From: Blautia glucerasea
Lineage (GTDB): Bacteria; Bacillota; Clostridia; Lachnospirales; Lachnospiraceae
Length of the DNA: 64,000 nt
Reading direction: 5' to 3'
Assembly: GCF_013304385.1 (NCBI RefSeq)
Contig: NZ_JAAITU010000005.1
Location: forward strand, 1 to 64,000
The translations under genes were made by a program, and so were the position numbers. Each line of letters starts with the position of its first letter. The first letter of the stretch is position 1. The notes below the pieces were generated by a model, which made no database searches, had not been told where the DNA came from, and was given only the letters and a program-made list of their open reading frames with translations. Below, in pieces: positions 25,210 to 33,217 of this stretch.

Positions 25210-25978
25210 TATTACTCCTCCGTTTTTTTTCTGAATATCCTGCTGCTTTCGTGGGCACCGTCTGCCCATTGTCAAACAATAATTCATATCCCTGCCGGTC
25301 AATCTTCTCCAGAAGCTGTATGCCCTTTTTCTTTTGGATCATATCTCTGCCAGCCTTTAAATTCGGTACCCGGTGATGGGCTCCATGGCAGTCGCTGCCA
25401 AGAACATGGGCAGTGCCCTCTTCCAGCATTTTCAGGAAGAAATGTCGATATCTCCAGTTTGTCAGGCATTCTGCATTAAGCTGTACATAAACCGGAAGTT
25501 CCAGTAACTGGCAGATGTACTTCTTGTTGCCTGGCATCCGGATGAAACGGTCAAGATGTGCGATCATGATCCGTAAATGACGATTCTGGATTAAGCCGGA
25601 AACTTCTTCAATAATGTGTTCATTCCATGGGACAAAGGGCATCTCAAGCAGCAGAAGATCTGTGCCTTCTATGGTGAGTCTGCAGATCTCTTCTGATCTG
25701 CTGATACCATTAAAGAATGCTACTTCACTGCCAGTCAGAATCTGTGGATAGTCTGTCCATCCACGCTCTGCTGTGGCTTTGCAAAGAGCATCATAGGCCT
25801 GTTGTCTAAGTTGAAGAAAAGTGTCAATCCTGTCCTGTGTGGCACAAAAGTGCGGTGTTGCTATCATAATGTCTGTCTGTTGTGCCCTGATCTGCTCCAG
25901 CATTGCCATGGATGTATCCAGATCCCTGGATCCATCATCGATCCCCGGAAGTATGTGTGAATGAAAGTCAATAATCAT
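25202..25978 (-). CDS. cpsB: PHP-type tyrosine phosphatase (CpsB/CapC/YwqE)
   Basis: A 258-residue protein. The ATG at 25978 (MIIDFHSHILPGIDDGSRDL) has GGAG upstream; the longer open frame is not needed. DFHSHILPGIDDG is the PHP metal site. ATPHF near residue 43, GSEVAF, IAHLDRF and GSDCHGAHHR near residue 215 supply the remaining His, Asp and Glu ligands. It dephosphorylates the BY-kinase tyrosine tail and so tunes polymer synthesis. It is the first gene after the long leader. Confidence 0.92.
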   Translation of the reverse strand: MIIDFHSHILPGIDDGSRDLDTSMAMLEQIRAQQTDIMIATPHFCATQDRIDTFLQLRQQAYDALCKATAERGWTDYPQILTGSEVAFFNGISRSEEICRLTIEGTDLLLLEMPFVPWNEHIIEEVSGLIQNRHLRIMIAHLDRFIRMPGNKKYICQLLELPVYVQLNAECLTNWRYRHFFLKMLEEGTAHVLGSDCHGAHHRVPNLKAGRDMIQKKKGIQLLEKIDRQGYELLFDNGQTVPTKAAGYSEKKRRSNNV

Positions 25979-26125
25979 ATTCTTTTCTCCAAAACCCGAT
26001 ATACAAAGAACTACGCTGCATGATACTGTACAAAACCAGCCAATACCGTATAAAATGCATATTCCGCTTAAACTGTGCACTCGTTCCAAATCAACGGATC
26101 AATGTTCCGGAATAAACTGATTAAA

Positions 26126-26193
26126 TGGTCTGGATAAGTATGTGTCAGCAGAACAACTCTTTGTTCTGCTTGATTATCCATAAAGCACGACCA
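26126..26193 (-). ncRNA. Long hairpin in the capsule-operon leader
   Basis: Three nested perfect helices: TGGTC/GACCA (26126-26130, 26189-26193), TGGATAA/TTATCCA (26131-26137, 26174-26180) and AGCAGAACAA/TTGTTCTGCT (26147-26156, 26161-26170). It lies inside the ~415 nt untranslated leader predicted from the promoter at 26403-26431. Such a stem is well suited to an attenuator or antiterminator recruitment site. It matches no riboswitch class I recognise. Confidence 0.5.
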
Positions 26194-26299
26194 GAAACAG
26201 TGTCAATGGGGCATTTATGCCGGCTTTAGCCCTTGCCATTGATACTGATGATGGGGGTGCTACTGATCAGCTAATGGCGGAAAGCAGATCAGATTGAAC

Positions 26300-26350
26300 C
26301 GGAATCAATGTTCAGCTTGTAGCGGAATCCACGCTCAGATGAGCCGGAAT
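26300..26350. repeat. Three CGGAAT repeats at 22-23 bp spacing, possible IS21-like end
   Basis: CGGAAT occurs at 26300-26305, 26323-26328 and 26345-26350, each followed by a similar CA-rich spacer. A further TTCCGGAATAAAC is at ~26105. Short repeats at this spacing are typical of IS21-family terminal repeats, but no transposase is present. It falls in the capsule leader, so protein-binding sites are an alternative. Confidence 0.3.
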
Positions 26351-26376
26351 TTGCACGTATAAAACGGCATGATACA

Positions 26377-26466
26377 AGTACATCATGTACTAAATCTCGT
26401 GTAATATAAATTTCTTCTCAAAATTTGTCAAGAGTGCAAACCTGCTTATCTTGATATATATCAAGA
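26377..26466 (-). promoter_or_regulatory. Capsule operon promoter with two flanking palindromes
   Basis: On the minus strand TTGACA (26431-26426) and TATATT (26408-26403) are 17 bp apart, a near-perfect housekeeping promoter. Downstream of the -10 lies AGTACAT-C-ATGTACT (26377-26391), covering the first transcribed bases. Upstream of the -35 lies the perfect 18-bp palindrome at 26449-26466 (TCTTGATATATATCAAGA). Both look like operators. The first gene starts at 25978, so the leader is about 415 nt. The rest of 25979-26470 holds the hairpin and repeats listed separately. Confidence 0.7.
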
Positions 26467-26473
26467 GTTCCAT

Positions 26474-26526
26474 AAAAAAAATCCGATTCTTGTGATTACT
26501 CACAAGTTTATCGGCTTTTTTTGCTT
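26474..26526 (-). terminator. Intrinsic terminator, likely bidirectional
   Basis: CTTGTGA and TCACAAG form a tight hairpin. They are extended by ATCCGAT opposite ATCGG and flanked by A7/T7 runs on both sides. It ends transcription from the RhuM gene before the capsule promoter. Confidence 0.8.
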
Positions 26527-26709
26527 ATATTGTTTGGGATGTGTGGGGCAATGAAGTCAATTGTAAATTTTCTACGGTGCGATTGACTTCGTTGTATGAA
26601 AAGACCGCAGAGCCGATTTTACACTGCTACCGCCTGCCACCGTTTCGACCTGGTATCCGGTCATTATACACCGGAAATTCCAGACCACTAATTCTGATGA
26701 TGTTCTCAC

Positions 26710-26742
26710 TGTTTTTTATCTGTTTTTTATCTGTTTTTTATC
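26710..26742. repeat. 11-bp tandem repeat covering the RhuM stop codon
   Basis: Three perfect copies of TGTTTTTTATC and a partial fourth. The stop codon of the RhuM gene is within the repeat, so unit gain or loss would alter only the last few residues (Lys, Gln, Asn, Arg). Confidence 0.85.
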
Positions 26743-27720
26743 TGTTTTTTTCTCCAACATTTTTATTGAATTCAGGTAATCTTCTTCCACCGTGCTGAGT
26801 GTTCGTGCTTTATATTTTTTATACTCGTCCGTTGCTTTATCAACAGCCTGTTTGTGCGATATACTTCCGTTTTCCTGTAAAAGCTGTTCCCCGCTCATTG
26901 TCAGAATCCGATCCAGATGCTCTGCCCAGTCCCTCATTGTCATAGCCTGTTCCCGTTCTGCCTGACGTTCTGCAAAATCAAGATATCCCGATACCAGCTG
27001 TCCCATTGCACGTAATTCTTTTTCAAATAAATAATTCTTTGCAACTACAGCTTCTTTTAATGTTGGTTGATTTCCTTTAAAAGTAGTAAGTCCCATAAAT
27101 TCTTTTTCTGCATCTGCTCTGTTATAGATTACTTCTGCTGCAGTTTGTCCATGAATTGCGTAGTGAATTTTATTTTGCACTTTTTTGAAAAATGCAATGG
27201 ATATTTCCGCTTTCGGATCATAATCTATGCTCGTTGCATAAATTTCCAGAACCTGGCGATAAAATACTTTCTCGGATGCACGAATATCACGGATTCTCTC
27301 TAGCAATTCCTTGAAATATCCACCGCCACCTAGATTTTTCAAACGATCATCATCAAGTGCAAAACCTTTTCTCATGTATTCTTTTAAAATCCCAGCTGCC
27401 CAGATTCTGAACTGTGTTCCTCGTTTTGATTTTACACGATAGCCAACAGAAATAATAACATCAAGATTGTAATAATCTACATTGTAAACTTTTCCATCAG
27501 TAGCAGTTGTTGCAAATTTTGCAACAACTGAATCCCGCTGCAATTCACCTTCTGTAAATATATTTTTTATATGTCTGGAAATGGTTGATTTATCTCTCTG
27601 AAACAATTCTGCCATCTGATCAATAGACAACCAGACTGTATCACCATCAAAAGTAGTTTCAACTTTCGTCAGACCATCCTCTGTCGTATAAATAATCATA
27701 TCTGCTTTTTCTTTGTCCAT
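26716..27720 (-). CDS. rhuM: RhuM family protein, paralogue 1
   Basis: A 334-residue protein starting MDKEKADMIIYTTEDGLTKV. The RhuM core is clear: TVWLSIDQMAELFQRDKSTI near residue 30, a winged-helix-like DNA-binding part, then the block NVDYYNLDVIISVGYRVKSK. The C-terminal helical part has GLTTFKGNQPTLKEAVVAKN and AMTMRDWAEHLDRILTMSGE. RhuM proteins are widespread on genomic islands and beside restriction systems. Their biochemical role is unknown. A second RhuM lies 540 bp upstream. No partner gene is fused or overlapping. Confidence 0.88.
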   Translation of the reverse strand: MDKEKADMIIYTTEDGLTKVETTFDGDTVWLSIDQMAELFQRDKSTISRHIKNIFTEGELQRDSVVAKFATTATDGKVYNVDYYNLDVIISVGYRVKSKRGTQFRIWAAGILKEYMRKGFALDDDRLKNLGGGGYFKELLERIRDIRASEKVFYRQVLEIYATSIDYDPKAEISIAFFKKVQNKIHYAIHGQTAAEVIYNRADAEKEFMGLTTFKGNQPTLKEAVVAKNYLFEKELRAMGQLVSGYLDFAERQAEREQAMTMRDWAEHLDRILTMSGEQLLQENGSISHKQAVDKATDEYKKYKARTLSTVEEDYLNSIKMLEKKTDKKQIKNR

Positions 27721-27783
27721 AAATTAATTTTCCTCCAAAATCAGATACATTATCAACGTGAACGAGTCACTCTAGCGAAATCA

Positions 27784-27990
27784 TCATTCCTCATCTTTAC
27801 CATCCTTAATACGGTAGTAATCATCCATATCCACGCTGAGTTTTACCTTAGCATCTGGTTTTCGTTTGCTCAAGAGGCACACAGTTTCCACATGGCACGA
27901 CACGTCCTGATTGATGTCAGTTTTCGGGAACCGATCCAGACTAATATAGAGTGTTGCAAAATATCTCCGTTTGTTTGCGGAAACATATCA
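27784..27990 (-). pseudogene. C-terminal scrap resembling RlmD-type RNA methyltransferase
   Basis: One frame gives a tail with CHVETVCLLSKRKPDAKVKL and then VDMDDYYRIKDGKDEE to the stop at 27784-27786. In the neighbouring frame just upstream VDMFPQT can be read. VDMFP-x-T followed by HVE-x-V-x-LL is the usual C-terminal end of RlmD-type uracil methyltransferases. No start, SAM domain or catalytic region is present. The sequence differs from the intact copy at 33218-34378. The remaining bases up to 28263 hold another short open stretch ending TDEVEAMAVLR at 28127, which I cannot assign. Confidence 0.5.
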
Positions 27991-28263
27991 ACAAATTCTG
28001 TAGCAAAAAAGTATTAATACAACTCGCTATCCATATCACAACCTGAACCTCGCCTGTTCACGGAAAAAGTTCAACTTTTTTATTCGTTTCTACTATTATA
28101 GTGATTCAAACATAAAAGTCAAATTTAACGAAGAACTGCCATCGCCTCCACCTCGTCTGTTCTTCGTACAGAGAACAGGTCAACAGCTATTTTTCGCCCC
28201 GACTGATGGCTCAACTTCCATGCACTCGACCTTGGAAAACTGAAAATTTTAATGGCAATACTG

Positions 28264-29310
28264 CTACTTCTTCGCGTTCTCTTCCAGTTCCAGCATGTAC
28301 TTATCAAAATCAGACATAAATAATCTGTCCTGAATGACACGATATTTTTCAAATTCGGTTTCAGCTTTTGCCTTGGCAATCTCAGCAGTGATTTTGCCTG
28401 CATCCTGAAGAACCTCTCTGTCATCAGCCATCAAGAATAGATCCAGTCGCTTTGACCAATCCTCCATCGTCATTGGAATATGACGTTCTGCCCGGTCCTC
28501 TGCCAAATCCAGATAAGCAGATACAATACGCTCCAGTGAACGCATTTCTTTCTCTGAAAGATAATTCTTCGCAACGCTCACATCACTTTTTACGATCTTT
28601 CCTTCCGGTGCTGACGCCCAAGTGGTTAATCCCATATGTGGCTTATCAGCATCTGCTCGCTCGTAAATCAACTCTGCTGCTGTATGTCCATGAACTGCAT
28701 AATGCATCTTGTTTTGAACCTTTGCAAAGAACTGCTTTGTTGTTTTTGCTGTCCGATCATAATCAAGAGCTGTGGCATAGATATCGGTTATCTTCTGGTA
28801 AAATCTACGCTCAGACAAACGAATCTCACGAATCTGCTCAAGCAAACGGTCGAAGTATTCTACTGTAAGCACAGATCCACCATTTTTCAGGCGTTCATCA
28901 TCCATGACCCAGCCTTTGATTGTGTAATCCTTCACTATGCCATTGGCCCATTTGCGAAACTGCACTGCTCGCTCATTATTTACCTTGAATCCAACAGCAA
29001 TAATCATTTGAAGATTATAATGCTTTGTATCACGAGTCACCTGACGGGAACCTTCGGTTTGAACTATTCGGAAATTCCGAATAGTTGCAGACTCTTCTAA
29101 TTCACTATCAGCGTAAATCTTTTTAATATGTTCATTTATCGTTGGCAAACCAACGTCATACAATGTGGCCATCATCTTCTGTGTCAGCCATATATTCTCA
29201 TCCTCATAGCGCATCTCAATGCTGTCTTGCTGATCACCGATAGATGCAACATAAGTCAGGTATTCCGCTGCGCTTGAGCGGATGGTTATCTCATCTTTTT
29301 TCTTTGCCAA
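28264..29310 (-). CDS. rhuM: RhuM family protein, paralogue 2, downstream of mcrC
   Basis: A 348-residue protein starting MAKKKDEITIRSSAAEYLTY. NIWLTQKMMATLYDVGLPTI near residue 45 is the RhuM winged-helix region. TKHYNLQMIIAVGFKVNNER and WVMDDERLKNGGS follow. The C-terminal part (GLTTWASAPEGKIVKSDVSV, PMTMEDWSKRLDLFL) parallels paralogue 1. It begins 14 bp after the mcrC stop, so it is probably in the mcrBC transcript. This suggests an accessory role in the restriction system. Confidence 0.88.
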   Translation of the reverse strand: MAKKKDEITIRSSAAEYLTYVASIGDQQDSIEMRYEDENIWLTQKMMATLYDVGLPTINEHIKKIYADSELEESATIRNFRIVQTEGSRQVTRDTKHYNLQMIIAVGFKVNNERAVQFRKWANGIVKDYTIKGWVMDDERLKNGGSVLTVEYFDRLLEQIREIRLSERRFYQKITDIYATALDYDRTAKTTKQFFAKVQNKMHYAVHGHTAAELIYERADADKPHMGLTTWASAPEGKIVKSDVSVAKNYLSEKEMRSLERIVSAYLDLAEDRAERHIPMTMEDWSKRLDLFLMADDREVLQDAGKITAEIAKAKAETEFEKYRVIQDRLFMSDFDKYMLELEENAKK

Positions 29311-29324
29311 ATGAAGCGCCTCCT

Positions 29325-30362
29325 TTATACCTCAAAATGCGTTTTCGCTATTGTGTTTAGCTGCTCAACTATTTCCGCAAACGGTTTATTCAAGTCTAAA
29401 GTACTGACCGTGATCTGATTTCCACTCATTTGATAAACATTATTCGGATATATTTCTTCATCTGTCTTTGCATACAGTAACATCCCGGAAACCTTGTGGT
29501 CCTTATCTTTCAGTTCATACTCCTTGTTCTTCACGTAAGTAAAGATCTGATAAAGGTTGCCTGAATGAAGTGTATGTTTGTCAAACTGTACCTGAGTGCT
29601 GTGCTCATAATATTTTGCATCGATGATAAGAACTCTATCACCCCGCTGGAGCATAATATCGCTCTGCATCACCGGAAGCATAGCATTTTCTTCATTGTCC
29701 AACTGCCATGGAATCTGTGATGCATTTGCAACTATCTGGTTTTTAAATTCTTTCCTGTAGTATTCCAAGATAAATTTCTCATATAATCTACACATTCTCT
29801 GTTCATCCAGAAAATCCATCAACTTTTTGCGTCCATCTGATTGCGTTTGCAGCAGGCCCTTTACTACCAGGTAACATATCGAAATTAACATACGATAGGT
29901 CTGGTTGTTTCGATTGTACTGAACATTCCAATTTACCGTGTGCAAATCAATGAAATCCACTTCACCGAAGTATACCATTAGCTTTCTTAGACTCTTCTTA
30001 CGCTGCTTCGATATATTTGAACACAGGAGTAGTTCAACTGTAGATTTTATAATCCGATTCATGATACTGTTAACCGAGAACTCATCATATGTGCAGATCA
30101 ACTGTTTTCGCATCATTGACTGTGTCTTGATGGACTCTGCAATATCAATCTTTTCTCGCAAAGAAGATAGAGCCTCCATCTGCGGAATGTATTCTTTACC
30201 AAGTCCGCGTTTTAGCTGAAGGGCAATACCTTTTTCTAAAATAGCCGCCATCAGCTCAGCAGTATTATGAAATTGTTCTGTGGCTATGTTCTTATAGCCC
30301 TGCTCATTCAATACCTGAAAAGCATAGGACAGCATATAATAGACGTTTTGTATTGGTATCAC
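29325..30362 (-). CDS. mcrC: McrC-type nuclease subunit of a modification-dependent restriction system
   Basis: A 345-residue protein starting MIPIQNVYYMLSYAFQVLNE, the usual McrC opening. A PD-(D/E)xK nuclease core lies near residues 235-258: MQSDIMLQRGDRVLIIDAKY, with the Asp and the D-x-K pair. McrC binds the McrB hexamer and cuts DNA after the ATPase translocates. It overlaps the mcrB stop by 4 bp. No residue loss is visible, so the pair should be active. Confidence 0.9.
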   Translation of the reverse strand: MIPIQNVYYMLSYAFQVLNEQGYKNIATEQFHNTAELMAAILEKGIALQLKRGLGKEYIPQMEALSSLREKIDIAESIKTQSMMRKQLICTYDEFSVNSIMNRIIKSTVELLLCSNISKQRKKSLRKLMVYFGEVDFIDLHTVNWNVQYNRNNQTYRMLISICYLVVKGLLQTQSDGRKKLMDFLDEQRMCRLYEKFILEYYRKEFKNQIVANASQIPWQLDNEENAMLPVMQSDIMLQRGDRVLIIDAKYYEHSTQVQFDKHTLHSGNLYQIFTYVKNKEYELKDKDHKVSGMLLYAKTDEEIYPNNVYQMSGNQITVSTLDLNKPFAEIVEQLNTIAKTHFEV

Positions 30363-32845
30363 TTAATCGCACTCCTTAGATTTTCACTCCAATCTTTCAC
30401 CTTCATAGGTTCATCAAACCAGTATTCTTTCAACAGCGGTATTAGCTCATATTCCACGACACCATAAAGCCAATCATCGTTGATTGTGTCTGGCTGTAAA
30501 TTACAAAAGTAGCTGTGTCCAATGCAGAATCCTTCACCTAAAGACTCATCAGAAGCAATCACTCTGTTCAAATTTTCTACGCAACTAATCAACTTGTTGA
30601 ATTTCTCATTGTCTAATGCCATGCGATACTCTCGGAAACCCGGAGTCTCGAAACCAGGCTTGATATCAAAGAAAGCAAATCTTCTACGAAGTGCATAATC
30701 CAACATAGCAAGGCTTCTGTCTGCGGTATTCATCATACCGATGATATAGACATTCTTCGGAACCGCAAATTTCTCATCGGAATATAGAAGCTGCAGCGCA
30801 TTTCCACGTTTATCATTTTCAATCAGCATAAATAGCTCACCGAAGATCTTACTCAGATTTCCACGATTGATTTCATCTATAATAAAGAAATACTCGTTAT
30901 CACTGTCTATCTCAGCCTTCTTACAGAAGTTATAGAATGCACCTTTCTTCAGTTCAAATCCTGTAGCAGATGGACGAAAACCCATAATGAAATCTTCATA
31001 GGAATAACTCTGATGGAACTGCACCATCATCACACGCTCTACATCTTTTACACCCATCATTGAATATGCCAAGCGCTTAGCAGCATAAGTTTTTCCCACC
31101 CCTGGAGCGCCCTGCAAAATAATGTTTTTCTTGTTTCTAAGCAGGCCAACTAATCTGGAATAGTCTTCTTCAGACATATAGACATCATCTAGGAAATTCT
31201 CCGCTGTGTACTCTGGATAGGTAACTTCCTGCTCGTCGTCAACTATATCATCGTCTTCAAATAAGTCTTTGATTTCCTGCACAAAATCACTATATGGAGT
31301 AATATCAGTCAAAGTTTTCTGCGGTGCCTGATGGTTAATTGTCCAATTCCCCTTATTGGTCCAGTTAACTTTTCTGACATTTGAATACTCATCTGCACGA
31401 TCAGCATCGTATTCGTAGTCGGACTCAACGATTCCTTTACCAAGAATGCCATTGTTGCCTTTCTTCACAAATACAACATCGCCAACCTTTATATCATGAA
31501 CGAACTGCCATGTAGCATGAGCTGAATTCTTATAAGAGCTACTATCGCCATATTCCTGCTTCATCTGCTGCTTCATTTCATCTTTAGAGCTGAATACTCC
31601 AAGATCTCCAATTTCTCCCCAGCCCAACAGCATATAGCCATTCTTATAGCACTCTTCCCATTTATCAGCACCCTGTCCTGGAGCATAAAGCCAATAACGA
31701 ACAGTATCGATATCATTGTCTGCAAGAGCATCACTATCATTCGTTTTATTACTCTTTGCATCAGAGACGCCTTTTTTGAAAATATCCGATGCCATCTCCG
31801 CTGTTATTTCCACTGTCTTACCTGCTTCGGTAAGTGTCCACACGCCTCTTACGCTCTTATCGATGTATCCTGCTCCGGCAAGATAATTTCTTGCAAAAGC
31901 AACTTCATTTTCAAATTTGTTAACCTTCGTTTTGCCTCTTGTTTCGTTTATCACCTCATCCGACAGATGCTCGTTTTCAATGATTTTCTTTCTTGCCTCT
32001 ACTGGTGTCGCAGATCCTCCCAGATCACGTAGTGCCTGTAATAATGGCATAAACCATTTGAGAAATTCTGCTTTAGAAGTCTTTTTTCCTTTTTCAATAG
32101 ACTTCTCTTGATTTACTTGCTCAGAGACAATCCATGCCGTATAGGATAAATCCGGGAAGCTCTTGTATTCATATTGACCTGCATCCAGAACTTTCTCGCA
32201 CAAATCCTTTATTTCAAGATAATCTGCTGCATACGGAACTTTCTTCAGCTTCTTCTCAGCGGCCACAACAAATTCGCCCGGCATATTCTGGGCATCAGAT
32301 ATAAACCAGCGATTTCTGGAATCCAGGTTGATAAATGAATAAGGACGCATCCAATACAGGCCCATCGTAATATTCCATCGAATGCAAAGCTGATCATGTA
32401 CCATATCATAAACTTCTGAAAATTTCCGGCGGTTATCTGCTGTGTCATTATCGGCAAGTACAAGAGAAGTCTCAAACAAACTCCACAGATTATCAATATC
32501 ATCTGCTTTTCTATCATCCTTAAATCCATAGAATGTCGCTTTCAGATTATTGAGAACCGGAATTCCATCAAAATTGCTCGGCACCGTTGCAGAAATTTCG
32601 AACTCTGACGCAATCCCATTAAGAATAGCGATTCTATTAGCATTTGTGATTCCCTTATTAAAGGTTCCAAAGATAGTAAATGGATCGATGTCAATAATCT
32701 CATCGCCACTTTCAAGCTTAGGAACGCTCATTCCTGCCATGTTATACACCGCATATAGTTTCTTAATTAATGCCTTTCTGTCAGCTTTGAAAGGCAGGAG
32801 TTTCGTTGCAAACTCCGTGTAAAAATTTGTCCAATCATATTGCAT
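30359..32845 (-). CDS. mcrB: McrB-like AAA+ restriction protein with Mrr_N and EVE-type domains
   Basis: An 828-residue protein starting MQYDWTNFYTEFATKLLPFK behind GAGGAGGG. Residues 1-240 are a specific N-terminal domain. Residues ~265-350 (FMPLLQALRDLGGSATPVEA, WTLTEAGK) match an Mrr_N winged helix. Residues ~383-510 (RYWLYAPGQGADKWEECYKN, KVGDVVFVKKG) match an EVE-like modified-base reader. The AAA+ motor follows: GAPGVGKTYA near residue 595, IIDEINRGNLSKIFGELF and NTADRSLAMLDYALRRRFAF. It should recognise modified cytosine or another modified base in invading DNA and drive McrC cleavage. Confidence 0.9.
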   Translation of the reverse strand: MQYDWTNFYTEFATKLLPFKADRKALIKKLYAVYNMAGMSVPKLESGDEIIDIDPFTIFGTFNKGITNANRIAILNGIASEFEISATVPSNFDGIPVLNNLKATFYGFKDDRKADDIDNLWSLFETSLVLADNDTADNRRKFSEVYDMVHDQLCIRWNITMGLYWMRPYSFINLDSRNRWFISDAQNMPGEFVVAAEKKLKKVPYAADYLEIKDLCEKVLDAGQYEYKSFPDLSYTAWIVSEQVNQEKSIEKGKKTSKAEFLKWFMPLLQALRDLGGSATPVEARKKIIENEHLSDEVINETRGKTKVNKFENEVAFARNYLAGAGYIDKSVRGVWTLTEAGKTVEITAEMASDIFKKGVSDAKSNKTNDSDALADNDIDTVRYWLYAPGQGADKWEECYKNGYMLLGWGEIGDLGVFSSKDEMKQQMKQEYGDSSSYKNSAHATWQFVHDIKVGDVVFVKKGNNGILGKGIVESDYEYDADRADEYSNVRKVNWTNKGNWTINHQAPQKTLTDITPYSDFVQEIKDLFEDDDIVDDEQEVTYPEYTAENFLDDVYMSEEDYSRLVGLLRNKKNIILQGAPGVGKTYAAKRLAYSMMGVKDVERVMMVQFHQSYSYEDFIMGFRPSATGFELKKGAFYNFCKKAEIDSDNEYFFIIDEINRGNLSKIFGELFMLIENDKRGNALQLLYSDEKFAVPKNVYIIGMMNTADRSLAMLDYALRRRFAFFDIKPGFETPGFREYRMALDNEKFNKLISCVENLNRVIASDESLGEGFCIGHSYFCNLQPDTINDDWLYGVVEYELIPLLKEYWFDEPMKVKDWSENLRSAIK

Positions 32846-33068
32846 TAGTTATCCCTCCTCCAGAAACAGCTTCAGAGAATTGTACACACTCCTTTTCTGC
32901 ATCTGTCTTTGTGCTTGAGCTTCCACAGTTCAGCACAGTTTTTTGTTCAGTTCCCCATTGCTTCATCATGCACCACATATTCTTCTTAATGCTGACGTAT
33001 ATATATTGCTGATTCACGACTAAATGCTCACGTTTCCCAAACTTTAATAGATATTTTATTTCATCCAC
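32835..33068 (-). CDS. Small hypothetical protein upstream of mcrB, possibly truncated
   Basis: A 77-residue open frame starting MDEIKYLLKFGKREHLVVNQ. The opening resembles the start of longer uncharacterised phage or island proteins, so it may be a truncated copy. Its last codons encode SGGGITNAI, and the same bases supply the mcrB ribosome site, giving an 11-bp overlap. This supports translation ahead of mcrB. No function is assigned. Confidence 0.4.
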   Translation of the reverse strand: MDEIKYLLKFGKREHLVVNQQYIYVSIKKNMWCMMKQWGTEQKTVLNCGSSSTKTDAEKECVQFSEAVSGGGITNAI

Positions 33069-33155
33069 TAATCACTCACTCTTTCCATAACATCTAATCC
33101 ACAGTCTAAACCCTCTAACCATTTTCACCGTGGATATGTTTCAACATAAGAAATA

Positions 33156-33195
33156 CGGACTTTCATGAGCTATTACCTAATCTCAAAAAAGTCCG
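33156..33195 (-). terminator. Stem-loop after rlmD, weak terminator
   Basis: CGGACTTT (33156-33163) pairs with AAAGTCCG (33188-33195), 23 bp after the rlmD stop. The tract after it on the minus strand is only moderately U-rich. Confidence 0.35.
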
Positions 33196-33217
33196 AAAAT
33201 ACGCTACTTTTCAGCAC

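Noticed and set aside
26220-26300. Short plus-strand ORF (MPALALAIDTDDGG...)
   Set aside because: About 26 codons, no ribosome site, and it lies antisense within the capsule leader.
28125-28424. 99-codon minus-strand frame after the second RhuM gene
   Set aside because: Most of it overlaps RhuM in another frame. Only the short tail to 28127 is outside and has no start or ribosome site, so it is mentioned only as a possible scrap.
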